From Actinoplanes sp. L3-i22 (lineage in GTDB: Bacteria > Actinomycetota > Actinomycetes > Mycobacteriales > Micromonosporaceae), in assembly GCF_019704555.1 (NCBI RefSeq), contig NZ_AP024745.1, positions 8,130,501 to 8,194,500 on the forward strand: a stretch of DNA of 64,000 nucleotides, read 5' to 3'. Every line of letters starts with the position of its first letter. Positions within the stretch are counted from its first letter, which is position 1. Below are positions 1 through 7,835 of the stretch, one piece after another. Below the pieces are notes generated by a model. That model had not been told where the DNA came from, made no database searches, and was given only the letters and a program-made list of their open reading frames with translations. The position numbers and the translations under genes were made by a program.

Positions 1-595
1 GGTGCGGGTGGCCGAGCACGGCGGACGCCCCGGACAGCCCGAACGGGGCGACCAGGATCGCGCCGATCGCCAGTGACACGGTCAGGCCGCCGGCGCCCGG
101 GATCAGCGCGCCGACCCGGGCGCTGAACACGATGTACCCGGCCCAGCAGAGCCCGGCGGCCAGGGCCAGGAGCAGTCCGCCGACCGGGGCCGACCCGCCG
201 GAGTGCAGGCCGAGCAGCAGCACCCCGGCGCCGGCCAGCGCGGCCCAGCACAGGTCGAGCAGGCGGCGGGTCTGCACCAGCGCGAGCAGCAGCGGGCCGA
301 GGAACTCGACGGTGACCGCGGTGCCCAGCGGGACGGACCGGATCGCCAGGTAGAAGATCAGGTTCATGCTGCCCATGGAGAGGCCGAGCAGTGCCGCGGC
401 CCGCCAGGCGGCCGGCGACCAGGTCCACACCCGGGGCCGGGTGAGCAGGCCGAGGAGCAGGGCGGCGATGGCCAGCCGCAGGAAGGTGACGCCGGCCGCA
501 CCGAGGTCGTCGAAGAGGGTACGGGCCACCGCGCTGCCGAACTGGACCGAGGCGATCGCGGCCAGGACGAGGATCGGCGCGGGTACGCGTCTCAT
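1..595 (-). CDS. EamA/RhtA-type drug/metabolite exporter (3' part outside window)
   Basis: The first 198 codons of a membrane protein start at ATG 595 and run off the left edge. At least six hydrophobic segments follow each other closely, as in the ten-helix DMT superfamily, and the stretch around residue 85 (AIRSVPLGTAVTVEFLGPLL) resembles the RhtA threonine/homoserine exporter branch. It begins 5 bases after the stop of the ABC permease, so it is probably the last gene of the efflux operon. Substrate cannot be read from sequence; amino acids or related metabolites are typical of the family. The missing C-terminal half prevents a firmer call. Confidence 0.8.
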   Translation of the reverse strand, partial: MRRVPAPILVLAAIASVQFGSAVARTLFDDLGAAGVTFLRLAIAALLLGLLTRPRVWTWSPAAWRAAALLGLSMGSMNLIFYLAIRSVPLGTAVTVEFLGPLLLALVQTRRLLDLCWAALAGAGVLLLGLHSGGSAPVGGLLLALAAGLCWAGYIVFSARVGALIPGAGGLTVSLAIGAILVAPFGLSGASAVLGHPH

Positions 596-599
596 GGGG

Positions 600-1784
600 T
601 TACTCCGTTCGCAGGGCCACCACCGGATCCAGGCGGCCGGCCCGCTGGGCCGGGACGACGCCGAAGATAATGCCGACCGCGGCGGACACCCCGAACGCCA
701 GGGCCATCGACCACCAGGTGAGCGCGGCCGGCACCGGGCTCAGCCCGTCCACCAGCAGGGCCGCGGTCGCGCCGAGCGCCATGCCGAGCACGCCGCCGGT
801 GGTGGTCAGCAGCACCGCTTCCAGGAGGAACTGGACACTGATGTCGCGCGGCCGGGCGCCGACCGCCTTGCGCAGGCCGATCTCCTTGGTCCGCTCGCGC
901 ACCGAGACCAGCATGATGTTGGACACCCCGACCCCGCCGACGAGCAGGCTGATCCCGGCGATCGCGGCGAGCACCCCGGTCAGCACGCCCAGGATGTCGC
1001 CGAGCACGCCGAGGATCTGCTCCTGGGTGACCGCGCTGAAGTCGGTGTCCGGGTGCCGGTCGGTGAGCGTCGCGACCACGTCCTTGCCGAGCTGGTCGAT
1101 GCGGTCCCGGTCGGGCGCCTTGATGGCCAGGCCGTCGATCCGGTCGGTGCCGAGGAGCCGCTGCGCGGCGGTGACCGGTACGTGCACCTCGTTGTCCCGG
1201 TCCACCCCGAGGCTCTGCCCGAGCGGCTCGAACGTGCCGATCACCCGGAACCGCACGCCGCCGATCGTCATCTGCCGCCCGATCGGGTCCCGGTCGCCGA
1301 ACAGCGTCCGGGCCACGCCGGCGCCGAGCACCGCGACCCGCCGGCCGGTGCTGACGTCGGTGCGGGTCAGATAGGCGCCCCGGTCCAGCTTCCGGACGAA
1401 GACCGTCGGCGTGGTCTCCAGGACGCCCTGCATGCTGGCGAACCCGGACCGCGAGCCGGCCCGCACGGTCTCCCCGGACGCGATCGTCACGGCGACCCGG
1501 GACCGGTCGCCGACCACCCGGCTGACCGCGTCGGCGTCGTCGAGGGTCATCGGGGAGCTGGTCGGCGCGGCGCCGGCGGTCAGCTTCCCGGGCACCACGA
1601 TCAGCAGGTTGCTGCCCAGCCCCTCGACCTGCCGTTCGATCTGCTGTTTCGTCCCGGTCCCGATCGCGACCAGGGCGACCACCGCGGCCACCCCGATCAC
1701 CACGCCGAGCATGGTGAGCAGGCTCCGCAGCCGGTTGGCGCGCAGTGCGTCGAGCGCGACCCGCCAGGCCTCGGCGACCCTCAT
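600..1784 (-). CDS. MacB/FtsX-type ABC exporter permease
   Basis: A 394-residue integral membrane subunit of an efflux pump. One transmembrane helix lies near residues 18-45, followed by a large extracytoplasmic domain (about 45-265) and three C-terminal helices, with the conserved FtsX segment VSVRERTKEIGLRKAVGARP before the second-last helices. This is the MacB layout without its own ATPase domain. The start ATG overlaps the stop of the ATPase gene by 4 bases (ATGA). Together with the adaptor upstream it should form a tripartite-like exporter, although in an actinobacterium there is no outer-membrane channel. Substrate is unknown. Confidence 0.9.
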   Translation of the reverse strand: MRVAEAWRVALDALRANRLRSLLTMLGVVIGVAAVVALVAIGTGTKQQIERQVEGLGSNLLIVVPGKLTAGAAPTSSPMTLDDADAVSRVVGDRSRVAVTIASGETVRAGSRSGFASMQGVLETTPTVFVRKLDRGAYLTRTDVSTGRRVAVLGAGVARTLFGDRDPIGRQMTIGGVRFRVIGTFEPLGQSLGVDRDNEVHVPVTAAQRLLGTDRIDGLAIKAPDRDRIDQLGKDVVATLTDRHPDTDFSAVTQEQILGVLGDILGVLTGVLAAIAGISLLVGGVGVSNIMLVSVRERTKEIGLRKAVGARPRDISVQFLLEAVLLTTTGGVLGMALGATAALLVDGLSPVPAALTWWSMALAFGVSAAVGIIFGVVPAQRAGRLDPVVALRTE

Positions 1785-2455
1785 GCGACGATCAGCCCGT
1801 CCCGCATGACGATCTGCCGGTGGGCGCGCTCGGCCACCTCCCGGTCGTGGGTGACCAGGACGACCGCGACGCCGTCGGCGTTCAGCGACTCCAGCAGCGC
1901 GAGGATCGACTGTCCGGTCGCCGAGTCCAGGTTGCCGGTCGGCTCGTCGGCCAGCAGCAGCGACGGCCCGGTGACCAGGGCGCGGGCGATCGCGACCCGC
2001 TGCTGCTCGCCGCCGGAGAGCTGGTTGGGCCGGTGCGTGATCCGGTGGGCCAGGCCGACCCGTTCGAGCATCGCGGTCGCCCGGGCCCGGCGTTCCCGGC
2101 GGCCGATCCCCCGGTAGACCAGCGGCAATCCGACGTTGTCCTGCGCGGTCGTCCGGGCCAGCAGGTGGAACGACTGGAAGACGAAGCCGATCGTGGTGTT
2201 GCGGAGCTCGGCCAGCTCGTTCGGGGTGAGGCCGGCGACGTCCCGCCCGCCGATCAGCAGGGTGCCGCCGGTCGGCCGGTCCAGGCCGCCGAGCAGGTGC
2301 ATCAGGGTCGATTTGCCGGAGCCGGAGGCGCCGACGATCGCCACGTAGTCGCCGGCCCCGACGGTCAGCGACACCCCGCGCAGCGCCGGCACCGAGAAGC
2401 CGTCGAGCTGGTAGGCGCGGGTCACGTCGGTGGCGACGACGGCCGGGTCGGTCAC
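1781..2455 (-). CDS. MacB/LolD-type ABC transporter ATP-binding protein
   Basis: A 224-residue cytoplasmic ATPase that energises the neighbouring permease. Visible motifs are Walker A (GASGSGKST), the Q-loop region, the ABC signature LSGGEQQRVAIARAL, and Walker B with LLADEPTGNLD, the form typical of the LolD/MacB subfamily. The length is normal for a stand-alone subunit. Its start overlaps the adaptor gene stop by 4 bases and its stop overlaps the permease start by 4 bases, so the three genes are translationally coupled. Confidence 0.93.
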   Translation of the reverse strand: MTDPAVVATDVTRAYQLDGFSVPALRGVSLTVGAGDYVAIVGASGSGKSTLMHLLGGLDRPTGGTLLIGGRDVAGLTPNELAELRNTTIGFVFQSFHLLARTTAQDNVGLPLVYRGIGRRERRARATAMLERVGLAHRITHRPNQLSGGEQQRVAIARALVTGPSLLLADEPTGNLDSATGQSILALLESLNADGVAVVLVTHDREVAERAHRQIVMRDGLIVA

Positions 2456-3780
2456 CGGGCCTCTTCGCCGGGCCGCACCCGGTCGGCGCCGGCCACCACG
2501 ATCCGCTGACCGGCGGAAACCCCGGAGAGCACCTGTACGGTGTCCTCCCCCTGCACGCCCAGCCGAACCGGCACGGCCTGGTACTTCCCACCCAGCACGG
2601 CCCAGACCGTGTCCCGCCCGTCCGCGCTGACCACCGCCGACGCCGGCACGGTCACCGCGTCGTCGGCCTGGCGGACCCGCAGCCGGATCACCGCGCTCAT
2701 CCCCGGCCGGGGCGTCGGCGCCGCCCCGCTCCCGTCGGTGTACTTCCCGGCGCCCAGGTCGAGCCGCACCCGGTAGGACACCCCGCCGCGCGCCGAGGTG
2801 GTCGGCAGCAGGTCCACCGACCGCACGGTCGCCGGGTAGGACGCCCCGGTCGCCGCGTCCAGCTCGACGTCCGCCTGGACCCCCGCCTTGACCAGCAGCA
2901 CGTCCGTCTCGTCGACCTCGGCGGAGAGCCCGAGGTGGGCGATGTCGACGACGGTCAGCACCGGGGTCCCGGCGGTCACGTAGGCGCCCTTGAACACCGA
3001 CGTGTCGACGCCCTCCGGGGTGGTGGTCTGCCCGGCGCCGCTCACCAGCGAGGACAGGTCGGCGGGCGCGGCCGCCGGGGCCGGGCCGCCGAACTGGACC
3101 ACGCCGGCCACCGGCGCCTTGAGGGTCAGCGCGTCCACGGCCGCGTCGGCCAGCTCGTACGCCTGCTGGGCCTGCAGCCGTTGGGCGGCGGAGAGTGCGG
3201 CGACCGCCTGCCCGAGTGAGGAGACCCCGCGCTGCACGGCGCGGACCGCGGCGGCAGCCGCGGCCGACGCCGCCCGGTACTGCTCCCGCGCGGCGCCGAC
3301 CTGCTCCTGCAGCGCCTTGCGCAGCGCCGGGTCGGTGATCTTGGCAGCCGCGTCGGTGGCCTGCTCGAACGCGTCGGTGGCCTGCTTGTCGGTGGTCCGG
3401 CGGACCTGGGTGAAGTCGCCGGACGGCACCCCGCCGCCCCCGGACGGGAGCCGGTCCAGCGCCTTGAGCGCGGCGTCGCGGCGCTGCCGCAGCTCGGGGG
3501 CGTCGACGACGGCGAGCACGTCGCCCTTGGCGACCCGGTCGCCGGGCTCGACGCGCAGGTCGTCGACGGTGCCGGCGGCGGGTGCGGTGACGGTGGCGGC
3601 GGTCCGGGCGGTGACCGCGCCGGGTGCCTCGACCACCTCGCCGACGGTGCCCACGGTCGCGGTGCCGAGGCGTACGCCGGTGTCGTCTTTCTGGCAGGAG
3701 GCAGCGGTCAGAAGCAGGAGCACCAGGGTTCCGCCGACGATCAGCGCACCCCGGGAGTGGGAGCGAGACACAGAGGACAC
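2452..3780 (-). CDS. HlyD/MacA-family efflux adaptor, probable lipoprotein
   Basis: A 442-residue exported adaptor protein. The N-terminus has a hydrophobic segment ending TAASC, a plausible but not ideal lipobox, so it is probably anchored at the outer face of the membrane. A biotinyl-lipoyl half-motif (VTAPAAGTVDDLRVEPGDRV) near residues 62-82 and a second half (ALTLKAPVAGVVQFG) near 220 flank a long alanine-rich helical hairpin, as in MacA/HlyD adaptors. It is the first gene of the operon adaptor-ATPase-permease-EamA. The start is GTG at 3780; a second in-frame GTG at 3771 is equally possible because no clear ribosome binding site is visible. Confidence 0.85.
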   Translation of the reverse strand: MSSVSRSHSRGALIVGGTLVLLLLTAASCQKDDTGVRLGTATVGTVGEVVEAPGAVTARTAATVTAPAAGTVDDLRVEPGDRVAKGDVLAVVDAPELRQRRDAALKALDRLPSGGGGVPSGDFTQVRRTTDKQATDAFEQATDAAAKITDPALRKALQEQVGAAREQYRAASAAAAAAVRAVQRGVSSLGQAVAALSAAQRLQAQQAYELADAAVDALTLKAPVAGVVQFGGPAPAAAPADLSSLVSGAGQTTTPEGVDTSVFKGAYVTAGTPVLTVVDIAHLGLSAEVDETDVLLVKAGVQADVELDAATGASYPATVRSVDLLPTTSARGGVSYRVRLDLGAGKYTDGSGAAPTPRPGMSAVIRLRVRQADDAVTVPASAVVSADGRDTVWAVLGGKYQAVPVRLGVQGEDTVQVLSGVSAGQRIVVAGADRVRPGEEAR

Positions 3781-3801
3781 TCTATGTCGGCGGACGCGGA
3801 A

Positions 3802-3829
3802 CGGGCCGCCCCCGCAAGGGGACGGCCCG
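3802..3829 (-). terminator. Hairpin terminator after the L,D-transpeptidase gene
   Basis: GGGCCG-C-CCCC (3803-3813) pairs with GGGG-A-CGGCCC (3818-3828) around a GCAA loop, with one C/A mismatch. It lies about 20 bases beyond the transpeptidase stop and separates that gene from the efflux operon downstream. There is no U-run, as is common in actinobacteria. Confidence 0.6.
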
Positions 3830-3849
3830 GACCTGCATCAATGGAACGA

Positions 3850-4602
3850 TCAGGTACCGGGGCGACGCCCGAACACCTTCACGGTCGAACCGATCTTGCC
3901 GATGCTGTAGTACTTGGCGGCGTCCGCCTGGAGCAGGTTGACGCAGCCGTGCGAACCACGCCACATGTCGTGGATGTACGTGGTGGTCTGGTGGAACCCG
4001 CGGCCGCCGATGAAGCGCTGCCAGTAGGGCAGCCAGACCTTGTACGGGTCGGACCATTCCTTCTTCGTCCGCTTGTTGATCTTGAACGTGCCGGCCGGAG
4101 TCTCGTACCCGTCCATGCCGGTCCGGGTGACCGTCGGCTTGAGGTAGACCTTGCCGTCCTTCATCACGAAGGTCGTCTGGTGCGAGAGGTCGACGCAGAA
4201 GGTGATGCCGGTCTTCTTCGCCTTGCAGGACGCGGTGTTCGTCCAGGCGAGGCGCTGCGCCACCTTGTAGGTCGTCGGGCCGGCAAGTCCGGCGGCCGGC
4301 TGGATGCCGAACCGCTTCTGGAACTTGACGATCGCGGCACAGTCGGCGGCGGACTGCTTGCCGTCGACGGTGACCGTGCCGTAGCCGCCGATCTTCTTGA
4401 TGTACGCCTCGACCTGCTTCTGGTACTTACCGGTGGCGCACGCCTTCGCGGCCGCCTTGGTGACCACCATGGTGGTCACCGGTGCGCTCTTCACAGCGGC
4501 GCCGGCACTCGCCGGCGTCAATGCGAACACGCCGAGACCGCCGCCCACCACGGCGGCCAGGACCGCTGTCGCGAGACGTGCGGTAACACGTTTCACTGCC
4601 AA
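3850..4602 (-). CDS. Secreted L,D-transpeptidase (YkuD) with peptidoglycan-binding-like region
   Basis: A 250-residue exported enzyme that should form 3-3 cross-links in peptidoglycan. After a signal peptide (about residues 1-33) comes a putative peptidoglycan-binding region (about 50-125), then the YkuD catalytic domain ending with the SHGCVN motif; the nucleophile is Cys220. I chose TTG 4602 because GGGGAGG stands 7 bases upstream; GTG 4596 two codons later is the alternative. The following gene on the same strand, upstream at 4772, is another cell-wall-associated secreted protein but is separated by a terminator, so each is likely its own transcript. Confidence 0.9.
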   Translation of the reverse strand: MAVKRVTARLATAVLAAVVGGGLGVFALTPASAGAAVKSAPVTTMVVTKAAAKACATGKYQKQVEAYIKKIGGYGTVTVDGKQSAADCAAIVKFQKRFGIQPAAGLAGPTTYKVAQRLAWTNTASCKAKKTGITFCVDLSHQTTFVMKDGKVYLKPTVTRTGMDGYETPAGTFKINKRTKKEWSDPYKVWLPYWQRFIGGRGFHQTTTYIHDMWRGSHGCVNLLQADAAKYYSIGKIGSTVKVFGRRPGT

Positions 4603-4686
4603 ATCACATCCTCCCCAGGAGTGTCGTTCGCACATCGAAGCACAACCGCCCCGCGAAAACGATCGAGGGAGGGACGGTGACATGAA

Positions 4687-4712
4687 ACCGGGATGCCAGT
4701 CGGCATCCCGGT
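4687..4712 (-). terminator. Hairpin terminator after the CAP-domain gene
   Basis: A perfect 11-base stem, ACCGGGATGCC (4687-4697) against GGCATCCCGGT (4702-4712), closes a 4-base loop. It sits 60 bases past the stop of the CAP-domain gene and before the transpeptidase gene. Confidence 0.75.
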
Positions 4713-4771
4713 CGTCGGCTTGATGTGAATCCCGCTCCGGGGAGTTGTGATCCGGTTACCCGGCGGTTGCT

Positions 4772-5578
4772 TTACTTCGGGGTGGCGAAGTCCTGGACCC
4801 AGTACGGCGTCTTGTCACCGTCGATCGCCAGTCCCACACCGATCTGGTCGAGCTTGCAGTCGAGGATGTTCGAGCGGTGCTCGGGGCTGTTCATCCAGCC
4901 GTCCATCACCTCCCACGGGCTGTCCTGGCCACGGGCGATGTTCTCGCCGTACCAGCGCCACTGGTAACCGGTCTCGCTGACCCGCTCGCCGGCCTTGTCG
5001 CCGTTCGGGGACTCGTGCTGGAAGTAGTCGCGGCGGGCCATGTCGGCGGCGTGCCGGTTGGCCGCCTCGATCAGCCGCCGGTCGACCGAGACCGCCGGGC
5101 AGCCGGACTTCGCGCGGTAACGGTTGACCAGGGCGAGGATCTGCTGCTGGACCGGAGAGCCCGGGCTGGCGGAGACGCTCTGCGCGGTGACCGTGGTGTG
5201 CGAGGCGGCGATCGGGTCGGCGACGGCCGCGCCCTCGTAGCTCTTCTTCCGCGCCTCGGCCTTGATCCGGGTCGCCGAGGGCCGGGCCGACGGCGTCTCG
5301 GTGACCGGATCGGGCGCCGGCCGCCGAGTGGCCGGCGGAGTGCTGACATCAGGCGAAATTTCGGACACGGCCGCCGAGGGCGCGGCCACCGAGGGCCCGG
5401 CGTCCGAGGGCGCGGCGTCCACGACCGGCACCTCCGACACGGCCGGCACCGGCGCGCCGAAGATGTTGAGTCCCAGGAATTCGTCCGGTGGCTCCTGCGC
5501 CATCGCGCGTGTCGTGGCGACCCCACCCACGATCAGGGCGGCGGCCGCCACGCCGAGCACAACCAGAGGCTTACGCAT
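4772..5578 (-). CDS. Secreted CAP (SCP/PR-1) domain protein
   Basis: A 268-residue exported protein with a signal peptide (residues 1-27), a long low-complexity Ala/Ser/Pro linker (about 35-140) and a C-terminal CAP domain. Family features are visible: LVNRYRAKSGCPAVSVDRRL, the histidine in RDYFQHESPNG, GYQWRWYGENIA, and the WMNSPEHRSNIL box followed by IGVGLAIDG. Bacterial CAP proteins of this kind are extracellular and their activity is mostly unknown. The 262 bases upstream must hold the promoters of both this gene and the divergent acyltransferase. I looked for a c-di-AMP riboswitch there, often found before actinobacterial wall genes, and saw none. Confidence 0.88.
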   Translation of the reverse strand: MRKPLVVLGVAAAALIVGGVATTRAMAQEPPDEFLGLNIFGAPVPAVSEVPVVDAAPSDAGPSVAAPSAAVSEISPDVSTPPATRRPAPDPVTETPSARPSATRIKAEARKKSYEGAAVADPIAASHTTVTAQSVSASPGSPVQQQILALVNRYRAKSGCPAVSVDRRLIEAANRHAADMARRDYFQHESPNGDKAGERVSETGYQWRWYGENIARGQDSPWEVMDGWMNSPEHRSNILDCKLDQIGVGLAIDGDKTPYWVQDFATPK

Positions 5579-5840
5579 AACGTGGTCGATCCCAATCCGT
5601 CGCGCGCCCCGCCTTCTGCCGGGGCGCTCCCGGGGAGGACCAACGTCACAGACGCGGGGCGGTCACTTCGCCGCCGGGTCCGCTCCGGGGCGCGGTTGTT
5701 TCGACAATCCTTGATGCGTACGGCGTGAGCAGCGCAAAGCCGTATCCCGCCAAAGCACACGCGTCGCACAATCGCACTCGATTCCGGCACACTTCCCGCT
5801 AACGGGGTAATCCGGGTAGGTGTTCTTGTAAGCCGCGCGG

Positions 5841-7220
5841 ATGGCGTCAACGACACGCGGGCGTGGCTACGGTTCGTCGGTGCGCAACCGATACCTGGAC
5901 CTGCTTCGTGCCGCGGCCATTCTCCGGGTGATCGTCTACCACCTCTTCGGCTGGTCCTGGCTGTCGATCGTGATGCCCGCGATGGGGGTGATGTTCGCGC
6001 TGGCCGGGTCGCTGACCGCGGCGTCGCTGGAGCGGCGGCCGGCGCCCCAGGTCGTGACGTCCCGGTTGCGGCGGCTGCTTCCGCCGCTGTGGCTGCTCGG
6101 GCTGCTCGCCGTCCCGACGATGATCGTGCTGGGCTGGGCCGGGGAGAAGGGTGGCGAGCACCCGCTCACGTGGTGGAAGGTCGCCTTCTGGATCCTGCCG
6201 CTCGGCGACCCACCGGGCAGCGAGCTCGGCGTCGACGCCTGGGAGCCACTCTGGTACATCCGGGCGTACGTCTGGTTCATCGTTCTTTCCCCGGTGATGT
6301 GGTTCGTCTGGAAGAAGCTCGGCCCGGCCTGCTGGCTGCTGGTGCTCGCGCCGTTCGTGGCGATCGCGCTGCTCGACAAGTCCGGCTTCGAGCTGCCCGA
6401 GACCGCCGACGTGGTGATGTGGGACTTCGTCACCTACGGGGCGTGCTGGGTGACCGGTTTCGCCCACCGGGACGGCCGGCTGCGCAAGCTCGCCCCGGCC
6501 ACCGTGGTGTTCCTGGCCGCGATCCTGGCCGGCGCCGCGCTCTACTACCAGAACGGGCACCAGGGCGAGGACGCCTGGGACCTGAACGACGTCTCCGAGT
6601 CGCAGTCGCTGTACTCGCTCGCCTTCGTCCTGCTGTTCCTGCGCTGGCAGCCCAGCATGGCCTGGCTGCCGAAGCTCCGGCTGGCGGACCGCGCGGTGAC
6701 GCTGCTCAACGCCCGCGCGGTGACCATCTACCTCTGGCACAACCTGGCCATCGCGGCGATCTGGCCGATCCTGACCTTCCTCACCGTGGACGACCTGGGC
6801 CACCTGGAGAAGCCGGTCACGCTGACCCTGACGCTCGCGCTCACCGCGGTGGCCGTGCTGCTGTTCGGCTGGGTCGAGGACGTCGCCGCCCAGCGCCGCC
6901 CGCAGCTCTGGCCGGACACCACCGCCCCGGTCCGGGCCGCCGGCCCGCCGAAGGCCGAGGCTCCGGAGCCCGGCTTCACCGGTCCGGTCCCGGCCGGCTG
7001 GCCCGAGGTGAACCGCGCGGGCGAGCCGCTGGCCGGCTGGGGCGCGGCCGGCCGCGACGGCGAACCGGTCGCCGGGCGGCAGCCGGCCGCCCGGCACCAG
7101 GCCGAGGTGGCCGGCGCGACCACCGAGAAGCTGGACCTGCCGGCCGGGCAGCGCCCCGGCAAGACCCCGAAGAAGGACGAGAACTCCCTGATCCCCACCT
7201 GGTGGGCCGCGAAGGAGTAG
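5841..7220 (+). CDS. Membrane acyltransferase, family 3 (OafA-like)
   Basis: A 459-residue integral membrane protein with about ten hydrophobic segments over residues 15-350. The N-terminal RYLDLLRAAAILRVIVYH matches the first helix of acyltransferase-3 proteins, including the conserved R and H; these enzymes O-acylate extracellular polysaccharides, lipids or antibiotics. The cytoplasmic tail (about 355-459) is Pro/Ala/Gly rich and unlike the family core. ATG 5841 lacks a good ribosome binding site; GTG 5880, directly before NRYLDLLR, is an alternative. The acceptor cannot be told from sequence. Confidence 0.82.
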   Translation: MASTTRGRGYGSSVRNRYLDLLRAAAILRVIVYHLFGWSWLSIVMPAMGVMFALAGSLTAASLERRPAPQVVTSRLRRLLPPLWLLGLLAVPTMIVLGWAGEKGGEHPLTWWKVAFWILPLGDPPGSELGVDAWEPLWYIRAYVWFIVLSPVMWFVWKKLGPACWLLVLAPFVAIALLDKSGFELPETADVVMWDFVTYGACWVTGFAHRDGRLRKLAPATVVFLAAILAGAALYYQNGHQGEDAWDLNDVSESQSLYSLAFVLLFLRWQPSMAWLPKLRLADRAVTLLNARAVTIYLWHNLAIAAIWPILTFLTVDDLGHLEKPVTLTLTLALTAVAVLLFGWVEDVAAQRRPQLWPDTTAPVRAAGPPKAEAPEPGFTGPVPAGWPEVNRAGEPLAGWGAAGRDGEPVAGRQPAARHQAEVAGATTEKLDLPAGQRPGKTPKKDENSLIPTWWAAKE

Positions 7221-7233
7221 CGGACCCGAGACC

Positions 7234-7274
7234 CCGGCTCCGGTGGGTGGCGGGCGGCTGCCCGCCGGAGCCGG
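7234..7274 (+). terminator. Hairpin terminator after the acyltransferase
   Basis: CCGGCTCCGG (7234-7243) pairs with CCGGAGCCGG (7265-7274); an inner GCGGGC/GCCCGC stem (7250-7255, 7260-7265) offers an alternative fold. It is followed by GTTGTTTG, a weak T-rich tract. It insulates the chemosensory operon from the gene before it. Confidence 0.6.
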
Positions 7275-7349
7275 CCCGGGGTTGTTTGCCCCGGCGCAAA
7301 GGCATCGGTCAAAGCGAGCAAAGCTCGCGAAAGCGGAGAGATCGGTGAC

Positions 7350-7361
7350 TAGCCTGGAGCC
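7350..7361 (+). promoter_or_regulatory. Possible -10 box for leaderless start of the chemosensory operon
   Basis: TAGCCT (7350-7355) fits the actinobacterial -10 pattern TAnnnT and ends 6 bases before the GTG of the first gene, which would put the transcription start at or next to the start codon. No convincing -35 box is seen, and no proper ribosome binding site precedes the GTG. Confidence 0.35.
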
Positions 7362-7835
7362 GTGGGGCAGCCAGGTGCTGGAGTGGTCGCGCTGGTCTTC
7401 CAGGCCGGCCCGCTCTTCTGTGCGCTCCCCCTCGCCGAGGTCATCGAGACGATGCGCCCGCTGCCGACCCGTCCGCTGGCCGGGACGCCGCACTACGTCC
7501 GGGGGCTGACCATCCTGCGCGGCGAACCGTCCCCGGTGATCGACGTGACCCGGCTGCTGACCGGGGTGACGTCCGAGATCGATCGGTACGTCGCGGTGCG
7601 GGCCGGCCGGGGCCCGGTGGCCTGCGCGACCGGGCCGGTGCTCAGCGTGCAGACCGTCCACGCCATGCCGCCGGAAGGGCCCAGCACCATGTTCACCGGC
7701 GCGTCCCGCTCGCTGGTCGCCGCGGTCGGCCGGTTCGGCACCGAGCCCCTCCTGCTCCTGCGCAGCATCCGGACCGTCCCGGACGAGGTCTGGGAGGCCG
7801 CCGCGCAGGAAGCCGGCACGGGAGTGCCGGCGTGA
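7362..7835 (+). CDS. cheW: CheW-like coupling protein 1 (WspB-like position)
   Basis: A 157-residue CheW-domain protein that should link the receptor to the CheA kinase. It begins with a beta-strand VVALVFQAGPLFCALPLAEVIETMR and contains YVRGLTILRGEPSPVIDVTRLL, the conserved centre of CheW folds. It is the first gene of a seven-gene operon in which neighbouring genes overlap by 4 bases or are 1 base apart. The GTG start is supported by the possible leaderless promoter; a later GTG before VALVF would shorten it slightly. The overall divergence from canonical CheW is strong, as in alternative-function systems. Confidence 0.8.
   Translation: MGQPGAGVVALVFQAGPLFCALPLAEVIETMRPLPTRPLAGTPHYVRGLTILRGEPSPVIDVTRLLTGVTSEIDRYVAVRAGRGPVACATGPVLSVQTVHAMPPEGPSTMFTGASRSLVAAVGRFGTEPLLLLRSIRTVPDEVWEAAAQEAGTGVPA

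Noticed and set aside
366..2117. Long plus-strand open frame opposite the efflux operon
   Set aside because: It is a high-GC shadow: the translation is Arg/Gly/His/Pro rich without domains, while the opposite strand encodes a clear permease and ATPase.
5579..5840. c-di-AMP (ydaO) riboswitch before the CAP-domain gene
   Set aside because: None of the conserved ydaO blocks could be found on the minus strand.
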